From Populus alba (Eukaryota; Streptophyta; Magnoliopsida; Malpighiales; Salicaceae): a stretch of DNA of 64,000 bases. The stretch covers positions 2,798,392 to 2,862,391 of the forward strand of contig NC_133297.1 of NCBI RefSeq assembly GCF_005239225.2, read 5' to 3'. This document shows positions 1-12,617 of the stretch, piece by piece. How positions within the stretch are numbered: position 1 is the first letter of the stretch; the number at the start of each line of letters is the position of its first letter. The position numbers were made by a program, and so were the translations under genes. The notes under the pieces are model-generated. The model worked only from the letters and a program-made list of their open reading frames with translations, was not told the DNA's origin and did not search any database.

Positions 1-3000
1 AGTCAACTCCGAGTAGAGGAAAAGTCGGAAGAATACTGAGGTCCAGCAAGAAACGTGAACAAGTGGAGGATCTAGACCAGAACCAAGATAAGTTTTGTTG
101 CCAGCTCGGGCTACCATGATTGCTCCAACTTCAGCGGCTGGCCAGGCCTGGCTCAGTTTTCCTCTAGTGGCTCTCTGGTTCAACGTGCTCCCCTGGTTTT
201 TTTTTTTGTTTATATTTTTGGGTTAAACATGTTCAGGATCCTTTGAATGCAATGATTTTCTCGCCACCTCTTTTTGAATGGATTCTCTAGTGCGTGTTTG
301 GCTAACTAAATCATGTACTTCCCTTTGTTTTTTCCCTCCTTGTTTTGCTGAAACATGGAGATTCCATTCAATTTAATGTTCATCTCCCCGTAAGATTATA
401 TTGAAATCATGCTCATCAGCTACCCCGGAAAAAAATAGCATAAAAATGATGATATTTTTATAAACATGTTCATGAACCTTGAATATCTTCAATGATGATA
501 TCTACTGGAGAGGCAGTAATGAAAGCTATAGTAAATATAGAAGTTGCTCACTCCATAAAGAGTTTTAAATTAATAAGTTAATTTAAATCATTTTTTTTTT
601 AATTAAAACAACTTATCTATGTCCTTTTAAATTCCTTTTAATATTAACTTGACTAAATTTAAATAGGATCTGAACAAATCAAATAAATCATAATTTAATC
701 CGTAACATCACTTGATTTTGATCAAGTACATATTGAGATTAATTCAAATTAAAATTTGATTTAAACTAGGTTTTGAATCACAAATAAAAAACCTCTCGGC
801 GGCCCCCTTGGAGATTCCTTAGATACCTTAATCGACCAAGGTGATACTTTTTTTCTTTCAACTGGTAGGATTTGACGGCTAAAACAATTGCTTTTCTTTT
901 TCAACAGAAGTTCTGTGTTGAATTCCCCATCGCACAATCTCCCTGTCAATAGTCAGTGATGAACACTGCTCATTTCGAGGTCCAAATGAACTGATGGTTA
1001 AATGAACTTCCCCAACTCGAGGAGCCAACCAGCCATCATAACTAAGAATTTCAACTAGAATTCTACAGGTAGAAGAAGGAAGAAGGAGACACGGAACATC
1101 TGTGGCATTAAAAAGTATTTCTTTCAATGGACTTCCCTTTTCCCTTTCGAGGATTGTGCAGTATTCACATGAACAATCATGGACCCGTGAGGATTTCTGT
1201 GGGGTTCGAAAGCTTGTAAACCTTTCCTTTAGCGGCAAAGGCTTTGAAAAATCAGGGCGCACTTAGTCACGATCAATGGCACTTTTAGTAATGCATCAAG
1301 ATCTTCAATTATTGATCACCAAATCTTCATTTTAGTACTAATCAAACTTCATTAATCATACGACTTAGAATTGATGCTAATTAATCCCTCGGGATATTCT
1401 CTTCCAACACCATTTTGTATGGTGCTTTTTATATAAATAAGTAGGGGATCACCACATTAAGTAGGGGATCAACATCATGTCATTGATCTCCCCCATTTAG
1501 TAACCTATAGCTTTCTTTTAATAGGAACTTAAGTGGACTTGTACCTAGGATTATATATGACCCTCTTAATTAACTTGTGGGTGTTTCCTTTTCCTAAGGG
1601 TCAATTTTAATTAGGAGATCAGATCAACCCAGAGTGAAAAAAAATCATAATTTTAATTAATTTCTGGATTATCTTTCATCTCCCAGTGAAGTTCTTAGAT
1701 GTTATATATAGGCAGTATTAATTGTTTATAAAACAACTCGAATGAATAATATCCCAGCATGATCTCATAATTGGTCCTCGACATCTCATGGTCCCCGAGA
1801 ATAAAGTTTCAAGCTCTCCTCGAGTTTTCATATGTCAAATTAAGATCTCCTTTAATCCTTTTTTATATTAGATTGGGGCATTACAGTTTATGTTAGGATC
1901 ATACACATGAATACAAAAAACAATTCGAACAGAATCAATATAATTCGAAGAACTCTCAGCTCTAATTTTAAGCACAATCTTCACAGCACATAATAAATGC
2001 TCGGTTCGATTCTTTTTCTCTCTCTCTCTCTCACACAATGTTTTTCGCACGCAATATACAAAATTACTTAAGCACAACATATAATATATAGTTATACAAC
2101 AATCATAACCTTAATGGATAATGAGACTTACATATATAATATGCCCCATGTATTCAGGCTTAAGAATACAATATGCTCAAGAATTTACACAGGAGACGTG
2201 CCAGGAAATCATGGCCAATGTAAGTGCTCTAATGCGCGTTACTAGCATTAGAAGTATCTTCCACATGGGAAGATGATTTTTCAGTCAGTAAGAGCCCCAC
2301 AAAATCTAGTATCGATTCTAATCATAATAACCTGCAGATCTCTGTATCCGTATTTTTTCAGCGATCGATCAAGCAACTATATGGTAAAAGTCAAATACAC
2401 ACACACACATAATACAAGTGATTTTTCCTCGTATATTCACAGATACTGATTCCTTGTATCGCAGCCATCTAATATGAGGCAGCACTCATGGCAGGTATGC
2501 ATGATTAATTTATTGAAATATGTAGTCATCCTTGAAAACTTGGGCAGCCTGTAAGTCTGTAACAACTACAAAAAGCAGATTTTTTTTAATACACCGAGTG
2601 TTTAGATAATTAGTCCATGCTATAGTTAGTTTTACATGAAATTCACTAAAACAAATTTATTTAAAATATTGATTAGAAAAAAGGTATAATTTATAACTTT
2701 TTTAAAAAAATTATTTTTTTAAAACACAACTGTAAAAGCTACCATAATATCAAATGATTATAGCTTTACATATGGATTTCATGATCATATGTTGTCTTAC
2801 ATGTATATTATATATATGTAATCAATACTTAGTTTAAAACCATTACCAATAGATTCAATGGTTTGACTAACGCATAAAATGCTATGTTGGGATTATATAT
2901 ATGCTAAAGTACTAATCAATGCGCATTAATGAATATGGTAGAATATTGTATGCTAGACGACTTGCGCATATAGTTGATAAATCACTGAAATTAACTACGC

Positions 3001-3540
3001 AAGAAAATAATTAATAGATGGCTCGAGAGAATCAGCTGCTAGCCATCATTTAATTAACATGCAGGAATCTTGTATTATGCCTATTGAAGCTACATCACTT
3101 TCAAATTGAATGATCCTTGGCTCCTTGCAGTAAATACCAACTTATTAGCACGTGAAGCCTGATGCATAAACAGTCAGTCTAGGAACTTACCAAGGCCGAT
3201 TCAGGGATCAATCGCAAAGTCAAATTTAAAATGGATTCATACCAGAAAAGTCTCTCTCAGCAAGTGGATGCGTGAAAGCTTTAATCACCATCTTAGTTCT
3301 ATTTTTCGTTCTAGCAATAACATTTTCAATGAGCAATGAACTGTATTATATTGGCTGCATGGGACATGCAAAAATAGTAAAGAAAAAGTACCTCAAGCAA
3401 CATATAGAGATACTCAAACTGTTCCTTCCAAAGAAGAGAATCTTGGGGAACATAATCATGAAAAACTTTGAAATCATCTTGACAATTTTCCACATTGCAT
3501 TTTGAAGATTTTATTTATTCTGGTAATTCGCACCATTGCA
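1..3540. other. Intergenic, no supported gene
   Basis: No gene is supported here. The first ~190 bases are more GC-rich than what follows and hold an open frame from base 3 that ends at a TGA near base 114. This could be the tail of a gene lying to the left, but 37 codons is too little to call. A 127-codon open frame on the minus strand (879-1262) has no ATG. A (CT)n run sits near 2010-2032. Bases 2580-2760 resemble the T/A-rich, hairpin-prone MITE family seen elsewhere in the window. The rest is AT-rich, with short remnants of a dispersed repeat of the kind 'gagttaattcactaggtt'. Confidence 0.6.
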
Positions 3541-3557
3541 GCATCCATCCCTGAAGT

Positions 3558-3567
3558 CTATATATAG
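3558..3567 (+). promoter_or_regulatory. TATA box of the CEP precursor gene
   Basis: CTATATATAG lies about 135 bases upstream of the CEP start codon at 3701. The intervening leader is pyrimidine-rich (CTTTCTTTCTCTCTC). Spacing and sequence fit a plant core promoter; the transcription start was not mapped. Confidence 0.55.
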
Positions 3568-3700
3568 CAACCGTGGTAATAGCTTACAGGCATCCAGCTG
3601 CAACACCTCTTTCTTTCTCTCTCTATAGCTCTCATTTGAAGCTTAATTAATCTTCTTTGAGTTTTCCATCAATTAATTAGAATTATTCTCTCTGTTTGTC

Positions 3701-3967
3701 ATGGCCAAAGGTAAGCTCGTTTTCACTAGTACTTTGATTATTGTGTTGGTGTTGTGTTATGGAATCACTTCTAGTGTGGGAAGGCTGTTGAAGACAGGGG
3801 AGATCAACACCAGCAGTTCCAGCTTGCACCGCGACCTTTTAGTGTCTGAAGCACGTTCAGAACCCGTCACACCTGGTCCGGACCATGCTGATGCAGAGAG
3901 TGATGATTTCAAGCCAACGACTCCAGGCCACAGTCCCGGGGCTGGTCATTCTACTCCTGGACATTAG
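3701..3967 (+). CDS. CEP (C-terminally encoded peptide) precursor, 88 aa
   Basis: This single-exon gene encodes a small secreted prepropeptide. Residues 1 to about 26 form a hydrophobic signal peptide (TSTLIIVLVLCYGITSSV core). A variable, Ser- and acid-rich propeptide follows, then one CEP domain near the C-terminus at residues 69-83, DFKPTTPGHSPGAGH. That matches the family pattern xFxPTxPGxSPGxGH. A five-residue tail, STPGH, follows. CEP family members are cleaved to about 15-residue peptides with hydroxylated prolines. They act through CEPR-type leucine-rich-repeat receptor kinases in nitrogen-demand and root-architecture signalling. Seen: signal peptide, single domain, length typical of the family. 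Inferred: processing, secretion and function. The ATG at 3701 is the only start that gives the signal peptide. The nearest supported gene to the right is about 3.7 kb away. Confidence 0.88.
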   Translation: MAKGKLVFTSTLIIVLVLCYGITSSVGRLLKTGEINTSSSSLHRDLLVSEARSEPVTPGPDHADAESDDFKPTTPGHSPGAGHSTPGH

Positions 3968-6900
3968 GAAGCAGATATGTTCTTAATTATCTTGAAAGAA
4001 TCTCCTATGGCATGTAAAATATATATTGTAGTTCTGATCATATGGCTTTTATTCACGCAAGCTGTCCTTGAAGCCTGTTGCGCGCTTATGATAATTACTA
4101 TCCTCCATATATATATGTATTTGTATATCTCTCCACCACATGGTGTATATCAATAAAGTTGTGAAATTTCCTTCTCTGTACACCCAGAAGTTGAAAAGAA
4201 AACCGGTCCATGCAGGTCCAGCAGGGTTATCAGATGCCACCGATCCTGTGTGATAACCATGGAAATATATGCATATGTATATGTACATGTGTGGTGGACC
4301 GAATTAACATATATATAGACACGCACGCAGTACATTCAGACAACTTAAAAAGCTTGATGGTCAGGGAAGATCAGTTCTCAGCTTCTCATGAATTCCCAAT
4401 GCAAGTGCCTTGTACTCGGAAGAATTAGTGCCAAGCTTGTCAGAGCTGTTATACTCGATAAATCTAGCCTCCCCTCCAGCTTCTTATGCCCACTTAAGAA
4501 CATTGCCCTCCTAAGTAAACTCGTAACATTTTTTTAAAACAATAACAACCTCAAAATGATAAGGATGCTTGCTTTTGTCAATAAAAACGAAAAGCAAGAT
4601 GTTGTCCAAGAACTCATCATATATGTCTTCTTCTACATTGAGTGTGAGTGTTACTGCTGTAAACAAAAACATATCTAGTATAGGAGAAAAATATTTATAA
4701 TAAATTTATCTCTAAAACAATTTTAAAATAAATTTTAAAAAACAATAACAACAAATATGTCTTTTTTATCCTTATTATCTCTATCTTTTTTATTTTGATA
4801 AAGTAACAAAACGCTATTTTAATTCTCAAAGGTTGTAGCAACTTCTGTTTTTTCATCCAATTACAAAGAAAAAAAATATTTGTTTACCAAATAATTTTTT
4901 TTTTCATTGGATCCCATAAATAATTATTTTTCAAACCGTAGTTTTTATATGAGCTAATAAAATAATATGTTTTTCATTTATAAAAAATTAATTTTTTATT
5001 TATTTTACATATAAAAATCTATCTCAAAATAGCTTTAATAAAAAAACATATTTTTTTAAAACTTGGTTTTTTTAATCCTAACTAAAAATATATTTTTTAA
5101 ATTTATTATATAGTCAAACGGTGATATATATATATAGTCACATCACCAAGAAAGAAAGGTTCTACAGAACAGACATTTGTGGCTTTAGCCACCAGCGGCC
5201 GCAATTTGTCCTCTGAGATTGAAAAGATAAATCTGGAGGCAATTATTCCTTGACTTCGAAGTCTTCGATACCTAAAGTATTCCTTGATGACATTAATAAA
5301 CCTTATGTTTCCAGCAGCTAGAATCAAAAGACATTATAGAAGTTTTGAAACGATGCAGTATCTCTAAAAGTGCTTTCTTGCCAAAAGAGTGTTTGAATAA
5401 ACAAAATTAATCAAAAAAATGGTGGGAGTTGGGACTAGTTGCCCCTTCGACACTCCAAAATCCTCTCGTCTTGTAAATAAAACACGTGTTCTTACAACAA
5501 GGGCATTTTAATTTAATTTGACACAAAAAACATAATTTAGATTTGTTATGTTGGCTAACACGTGTTTTTACACATGCTGGCTAAATTCATATTTCATAAA
5601 AAATAGAAGAAAAACAATCCCATTTGAGCACCAATGCCTCGGCCTTTCCGTGGTTCGATGAATCCATTCGAGCATGATGGGTTCGAGAAACTGAGCCAGT
5701 GAGGGGTGGATGATTTAGCCCACTTGACAGGCCTGGTGCATTTCAACGCGTATGGTCAAGTTTATGGGTATATGCTTTTAGAGTTCTGATTTTTCATTTT
5801 GCTGCGACTCTGGATGCAAAGGTCATGTCCTTGTCGTTCGATGAGTTTCGTTAACTTTATGTTGAGGGCGACGTGTCCGCTCATGACACTGTTTCCGCAC
5901 GTTAACTGGCTTGGACTCAATCCATTGTCGAGTCCATCGCCACGTATACTATTTTCTACCCGGCCCAGAGTTTTCCATTTTAAGATTGTTGGTTGTTGTA
6001 AAATCTGGTCTGATTTAAATTCAAAATTCAAGTCGAAGATCGGGCTATTTAGATGAATCCAGATTTTAAGATTTTTTTTTTAAATTTAAAAAATCAAATA
6101 AAGTTTTATTTAAGCTTTAACCGGATTAATTACATCACGAGTTGATTCATTTAATTGAATTAATTATAATTTATTATTTTTCACATAGTTTAATAAGAAA
6201 CTCATAATATCATATTAATAAATAACTAAGTTAGTCTATTAGGGCTAAGTCTATTACTGGCTCAGTGAGATTTTGGTAGATCATTTACTCACTCGTGGAT
6301 TTATCTCTTAAATCTAAACAAATTATATATTCAAAAAAAAAAAAAAAAAAAGCTGCAACAATGAACTCCGCAGCAACTCGTCTCGTAGTGCAATTAACCT
6401 GGCACGTTGTCTGAGCAATGGATAACTCTCTTCAGCAGAAGAGAGATTCAAGTATTTGGAGGAGAATAGAAAAATGTCACTTGCGCAGGCACATCGAACT
6501 GTGGAATTTTTTTTTTTAAAAATAATAATGGTAAGATTTATTTTTATTAATGTGTATGCTTCAGTCAGTTTATTTATATCTTAATTAATTTTATAAATTT
6601 TAAAATTAATGATTATATAAATTTTCAGTAGTTTTAAAAAAATTTAAATTTATAATTATTAAAAAATAAATTTAAAATCTAATTAGTTGAATTATTTCTC
6701 ATAATTAATTATAATAAATTTTTAATTGATACACCATCAACATCTCAGCTAATATACAACATGTTTATTAAATCATGTAAAAAAATAACACAACTCTCAA
6801 AACCTAACTATTTTAAGATAAATAAAAAGATATATTAAACTAATAAAAAATAATTTTGAAATTAACCGATCAAACCAAATGGAATAACTTTAATATTTTT

Positions 6901-7500
6901 TTAAAAATAAATAAAATAATGTTATTTTTTTAAAATAAATTATTCAATTTTATTAACAAGCTTACTTGATAACTTAAAATTATTTGAATTAGTTTTCAAT
7001 CTGAATTTAACAACTATAGTATATACCACACAATTTTCATAAAGTAGTTTTTAGCCCTATACTGATTTTACTATCTTTACAGTATTTTTTAGCCCTACGC
7101 TGATTTCAGAAAACAAACACGAACCCCAGACGTTAAAAAAATAGATCGCAATCACATCCTTTCCAATCATGGAAAACCCTCCTCTGTGTTTCCTTCTTAT
7201 CACACAAAAACTCTGCACTGCAGAATCAAGAACCTTACTATTTATTAACAGAATAATAATAATAATTAAAAAAAAACTAACGGATAAGTTTAGTTTAAAT
7301 TTGCTATTCAAAGTAAATCCAAAACAAATCTAAAATCAACCGAAAATATCCCACAGCACCCGAAAAAAGCCAGGCAAACGCAGCTGGCGGCGGATCCACG
7401 AGAGCAGAACTAGCGGCTGTGATCAAACCTCGCTTCCTCGATCCAACGGACTTAAACACAACAGCGCTTACACCTCCATAAAAAAACACTCACTCTCCTA
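3968..7500. other. Intergenic, AT-rich; no supported gene
   Basis: After the CEP gene come its 3' flank and AT-rich DNA. A GC-richer stretch at about 5640-6030 gives overlapping open frames on both strands (85-89 codons) with no recognisable domain. A 19-base poly(A) run lies near 6333-6351. Bases 6500-7020 are low-complexity A/T. The promoter and leader of the RBP47 gene begin in the last few hundred bases. I see no RNA gene here. Confidence 0.55.
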
Positions 7501-7534
7501 AATCTTCCTCTTAGACCCTAACCGTCTCCCTCTC

Positions 7535-7575
7535 CATACCCTTCTCTCCCTCTCCCTCTCCCTCTCCCTCTCTAA
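7535..7575 (+). repeat. CCCTCT microsatellite in the RBP47 leader
   Basis: About five to six tandem TCCCTC units lie roughly 100 bases upstream of the RBP47 start codon. Pyrimidine tracts of this kind are common just downstream of plant transcription starts and often lie in the 5' untranslated region. Promoter association is inferred from position only. Confidence 0.6.
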
Positions 7576-7668
7576 GCTCTCAGATTTATTCACAATTTAA
7601 TTTATAAAGAGAGAAAAATAAATATTATTTATATTCTTACACCATTTTTTTTATTTAATAACAATAAG

Positions 7669-10610
7669 ATGCAATCCAGCGGTTCTGATTCACAGACACA
7701 GCAAGAGCAGAATCAACGGCAACAGCCGCCGCCTCCACCGCAGCAACAACAGTGGATGCCTATGCAGTACCCGGCGGCGGCTATGGTAATGCAGCATCAA
7801 ATCATACCGCCTCAGCATTATGGACCGCCGCCTCCACAACACTACCTGGCTGCCGCGTACCACCAGTACCAGCCGCATCACCACCATCTCCCGCATGTAC
7901 AACAACACACACAGAAGCAACAAAGAGAAGGTTCTGGGGAGAATAAAACTATATGGATTGGTGATCTCCATCACTGGATGGATGAAAATTATTTACATTC
8001 CTGCTTTGTTTCCACTGGCGAGGTATGTATATATATAATATCATATATATTATTTATTCATTTATCCGCACACATTCAAATCCATTTTTTTGTGCATGTT
8101 AGATTATTTTGTGATGAACTGAAGCAAAAATTGCATGAGCTTATAGCTTTATGCTAAATATTCTAGTTTGAAGACAATGAAGGGAACATGGAAGTGGTGT
8201 GTCTTGTAACTTAAAAGGGTTATGGGACACTGACACTAATAAATAAGAATCATTGAAACGTAGTTTACTGCGCATGGAATGTTGATAATGATAGAATATG
8301 TAAGGTTGGAAGAGGGTTTTTTTGGATAAATTACGTGAGGCATCAATTTGGATATTCAAGGAGCTAGTTCCTTATAATGATGCATTGCTTTTGTGGTGGG
8401 AAAGGAGTAATTGTTCTGTACAATTTTAATGAAATAAATTGTTTTTAGAGTTTGGTGGGTGTGGCCTTTTGCATCTGACTACCACTGTTGTACATTGACA
8501 GATTGCTTCTATCAAGGTTATTCGCAATAAGCAGACAGGTTTGTCCGAGGGCTATGGATTTGTGGAATTTCTTACACATGCCACAGCTGAGAAAGTTCTA
8601 CAGAACTATGGTGGCATTTTGATGCCTAACACAGAACAGCCTTTTCGTCTCAATTGGGCAACATTTAGCACGGGTGATAAGCGATCAGATAATGCTCCTG
8701 ATCTTTCTATCTTTGTAGGAGATTTAGCTGCAGATGTTACTGATAGTTTGTTGCAGGAGACTTTTGTTAGCAAATATCCATCCGTTAAAGCTGCAAAAGT
8801 TGTATTTGACGCCAACACTGGCCGTTCAAAAGGTTATGGTTTTGTGAGGTTTGGAGATGATAGTGAAAGAACACGGGCAATGACTGAAATGAATGGTGTA
8901 TATTGTTCGAGCAGGCCTATGCGTATTGGTGCTGCTACTCCCAGGAAGTCCTCTGGATATCAGCAACAAGGTATTAGATTATTGTTCGTTCTTTAAATCT
9001 TTATCTTACAACTTAATTGTTTGATAGTGAGCCTTGGTTTTTGGTTTTTTCATGTAACAATTGTATTTTCAATTTCTTCATAATTCTTTAGGGCAATGAT
9101 AAAGATGGATCTGTTTAGAAATTCTATTTCCTTCATAATTCTTTAGGGCATTGGTAATTCTATGATTCTGAACATGATCAGAGTATTTATTTTCCTACTT
9201 CATGCATGTTATCAGGTTTTTTTCTTAAAATGAAAAAAAAAAAGATAAAAAAAGAGTTGTTGCTTGTCCATGTACCAAGTTCTATTCCACTTGCAAAAGT
9301 TGTTTACTTCATTTCTTTTCCTTGCAAGGGTTTTGATAACCTGCCAGTGTTTTTCTCCTGTTTGTATTTTCGCCCTTCGGATTTTGTCATCAAACTGACT
9401 TCTCTTTATGATGTTAGAAAGGTCCACCTTCTCACCTGGAGCTCTGCTCAACTCTTCTCTTATTTCTTAGGTGGATATGCATCAAATGGTGCCTCTGCCC
9501 AAGGCTTCCAATCAGATGGTGATTCCAACAATACAACAGTGGGTTTTCCAGCTTCTTTGTGCAGTTTTAATCTTTTGGAGACCAATGTTTTTCTTTTGAA
9601 TAGGCCATGTTTCTTTGTAGATATTTGTTGGAGGGCTTGACCCCAACGTCACTGATGAAGATCTCAAGCAGCCTTTCTCACAGTATGGTGAGATAGTGTC
9701 TGTTAAAATTCCGGTCGGTAAAGGATGTGGGTTTGTACAATTTGCCAACAGGTAACACCTGTGTCTGTAACTCGGCTTTGCCTTAACAATGTGTGAATAA
9801 TAAAGTATTGGTTAGTTATTCCCTCATTATAGAGTTACTACATGATTCTCCATCTAACTTCAATTGGCAGGGATAGTGCTGAAGAAGCATTGCAGAAGTT
9901 GAATGGAACAGTAATTGGCAAGCAAACAGTGCGTCTTTCTTGGGGCCGCAATCCAGCAAATAAGCAGGTATACATTCTCCCTCCCTTTCTCTCCAGAGCC
10001 ACCTTACATCCTATCTCTCTTTCATTACCTTGCCAGGATGCGATTGGAATAAATGTGAACTCTTTTTGCCTAAAAAATAAGAATCAGTACCACCACAGAG
10101 TTCCAGTGGTAGTTAGCTTGTTCAGAAATGTTTTTATATGTAAGTTTTGTGGGATAGCTTTATATTTACCTCTGAATGAAGCTTTGACTGCTTATTTTGT
10201 TAGAAAGTGATTGAGTGCTATTGAAATTGTAGTCCTTTTTTTTAAGGGTATTGAAAATTCTAGTCCAATTTTAACTCTCTCCGAAGTCCATCTACACTCA
10301 ATGTCCAAAGCAACAACTATTAGAAATCATCTGTTTAACATGAGTTCATATTATGTTTCAAGCTTCCCTTTCTCTTTTCCATTTGTATTTGGTACATTTC
10401 AAGCTTTACCATTGAGCTGTTATTGTTGGGATTTGGCAGTTTAGAGCAGATTTGGGTAGCCCATGGAATGGGGCATACTATGGAGGACAGGTTTATGATG
10501 GTTATGGATATGCTCTGCCACCGCCTCATGATCCAAGCATGTATGCTGCGGCAGCTGCGGCATATGGGGCTTACCCTATATATGGCAGCCACCAGCAGCA
10601 AGTAAGCTGA
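7669..10610 (+). CDS. RBP47: RBP47-type polyadenylate/poly(U)-binding protein with three RRMs, 429 aa
   Basis: Six coding exons join in frame: 7669-8022, 8502-8970, 9471-9538, 9621-9751, 9871-9967 and 10440-10610. All have GT-AG introns and a TGA at 10608-10610. The N-terminus (residues 1-90) is rich in Gln, Pro and His, as in RBP45/47 proteins. Three RNA-recognition motifs follow. RRM1 has RNP2 IWIGDL (95-100) and RNP1 GYGFVEF (135-141). RRM2 has IFVGDL (188-193) and GYGFVRF (229-235). RRM3 has IFVGGL (298-303) and GCGFVQF (332-338). The C-terminus is Tyr/Gly/Ala-rich. Family members are hnRNP-like nuclear proteins that bind U-rich and poly(A) RNA and enter stress granules. The length fits the family (about 390-445 aa). 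The exon-3 donor ACA|gtgggt is weak but is the only one that keeps frame. I cannot separate RBP47A, B and C by eye, although the N-terminus looks most RBP47B-like. Confidence 0.95.
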
Positions 10611-12046
10611 GTGAATTGCACCACGAAACAACACGGGGTAGCTCTGGTAATCAGCATTTATCATGCTAGAAGGGGAAAATTTCTCTGCAGTTCTATTGGT
10701 TCTGTAGATTTCTTATAAATCCCTCCAATTTGTGGAGTGGAACTGAATTTTGATGACATGAGGTAGTTTTGCAGGGATTTAATCGAACATTTGCTTAGAA
10801 TTACACTAGGTGGAAAGAAACTTTTATCTATTGGAATAGATTAGTTTGCAGGGTGCTGTCTTGAATAAAAGTTGTGCTCTAGCGCGCATCTGCCAGCTCT
10901 TTTCCACGTATGTTGAAGAATCCTACTCCACTGAGAGAGTCCCTGTTTGTCGTTGTTCGAGTCCGTTTGAATTACGACTTCTAATTTTAAATCATAATCT
11001 CAAAATTGTTTGTCATGAATAATTTACGAGTTGAAATAACTATGCCTTGTAAAAATTCTTTAATTTATTTCTTAACAAATATATTTACGACCTTTTTTAA
11101 ATAAAAAATTAAAAAAAAATAATTTAAATCAATCTGCAAAAACAATTCCAAACATAAACTTATTCCATAGGATATGTTTTAGCAGGGGTGCTTGATATTT
11201 TCTTCGTATGATACCAGTTCAATTCAAGTGTCTGCGAGCGCCATTGACATCTGTGACTGCACGTTTTAAAAGCATTTTGGATGTATATTCTAGGCGACAT
11301 CACCACTCTGTTTTTAGGTTGCTAGGAGTTTTCACAAAAAACAGAGTCTTGAAAAGGAATGGATGTCCACTGTGAAATGCTGTCTCTTCGAAGGTGCCCA
11401 TGCCTGGCAATTGTTCATAATTGTGAAGGCTTGCTTTCGCATTTTCAAGCTGCGGCAGTCTTGTGCAGAACGTTAACTAAAAACCCGGCAACTGGCCTTC
11501 ATACTTGTCAGTCTAATTTGACGGTGGAGTTGATGGGTTTGACAGAATAGGTGCTTGATTGAAACAGGAAGTAACGTCGTTTTTTTTTTTTTTTTTCTTC
11601 CCTTGCTTTATGAGCCGGAGGTTTTATTCAATGTATGGTATCGTCTGTCACGCGTTCCAGGCTCCCAGCAGCTCAGCCATTCACCCTGTTATTGTCGATT
11701 ACAAAAGGAAAAACGAGAGCAGCAAAAACAGAGCATCCATGATAGATACATTTCCAAATGAATTAGTGAATCATTTAGCCATCTTCTGTGACGCTTTTGT
11801 TATTATGATGTTTAAAATGAGAACTGTCCCATGCTCTATAGAGCATTGTTGTCCCGGGATCCAGCTCGGTTTAAAAGTGTTGGTAATACAGTATATGTTG
11901 TTTTTTAAAAATATATTTAAATAATTTTTTATTTTATTTTTCATGTGTTAAAATAATCGAAAAATATCTAAAAAAGCATGGGCTAAATAGAAAAGGTGGA
12001 CTTCTAGATTAATATTCTCGGACAAAAAATACTTTAAAAAACAAGG
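10611..12046. other. RBP47 3' flank and AT-rich intergenic DNA
   Basis: The first several hundred bases probably contain the RBP47 3' untranslated region. Short open frames at 11359-11924 have no recognisable domain and a T16 run interrupts the stretch. From about 11865 the sequence becomes MITE-like A/T-rich DNA. Confidence 0.5.
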
Positions 12047-12232
12047 ATGTTCGAGAGTGTGGCAGCGGTTATATTTCAAAGTGTTTTTCGCTTAGAATTG
12101 CATTAAAATAATATTTTTTATTCTTAAAAGATAATTTATATACCATTATATTAAAACGATTCGAAAACATAAAAACATTTAATTTAAAGCAATTTTTTTA
12201 ATTTTTATAAAATGCAGTTCTAAACGGCATCA
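12047..12232 (+). repeat. Diverged MITE copy, GTGTGGCAGCGGTT family
   Basis: It opens with a variant of the family end (GAGAGTGTGGCAGCGGTT) and then carries GTTTTTCGCTTAGAATTGCATTAAAAT-type sequence. It closes with TTCTAAACGGCATC, which resembles the opposite terminus seen at 12745 in the other orientation. There is no coding capacity. It is assigned by resemblance to the better preserved copies at 12745-12949 and 43977-44183. Confidence 0.45.
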
Positions 12233-12446
12233 AAACTATAATTTATTGAGTTGAGTATCATTAGATAAACACTTTGAATAAAAATTAAATTACAAATAAA
12301 ATTATATCACTGGACAAGAAAAAATAATCCATACAGTTGTGATGATGAACTTGTTAGGTCATTTGTAAGGTAATTTGAAATGTAACTCAATTTAAGTTAG
12401 GTTACGAGTCCGACATGTAAACAAACATAAATAAGTTAATTTTGAA

Positions 12447-12617
12447 GGGTGTAACTCAATTAATCAGGTCTAAATTTGTTTTTTAGAGGTCACCAGTTTG
12501 AGTTTCAAAAATCTCAGGGTCATTGGAGATTTACATAGTCGTTAATTTCAGGAACCATAGAATTAATTGAAATACATGCAAGCTGATCCAGATATTCATA
12601 TTAAAAAAAAAAAAAAA
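12447..12617 (+). mobile_element. tRNA-derived SINE, about 170 bp, with poly(A) tail
   Basis: The left part has a Pol III box A-like segment (GTAACTCAATTAATCAGG) and about 40 bases later a box B-like segment (CAGTTTGAGTTTC). It continues as CTCAGGGTCATTGGAGATT and TTACATAGTCGTTAATTTCAGG and ends in a 15-A tail at 12603-12617. I recognise the body as a SINE family dispersed in Salicaceae genomes, here with many C-to-T type changes. No clean target duplication is visible, so the insertion is old. The start is approximate. Confidence 0.62.

Noticed and set aside
3272..3505. 77-codon open frame with a hydrophobic N-terminus upstream of the CEP gene
   Set aside because: It starts at GTG, has no in-frame ATG and no mature-peptide domain. 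It is kept only as a possible relic in the findings.
5762..6056. Overlapping 85- and 89-codon frames on both strands
   Set aside because: No domain, no splice context, and mirrored openness on both strands points to composition, not coding.
7690..7974. 94-codon minus-strand frame rich in Arg and Leu
   Set aside because: It is the antisense shadow of the Gln/Pro/His-rich first exon of RBP47.
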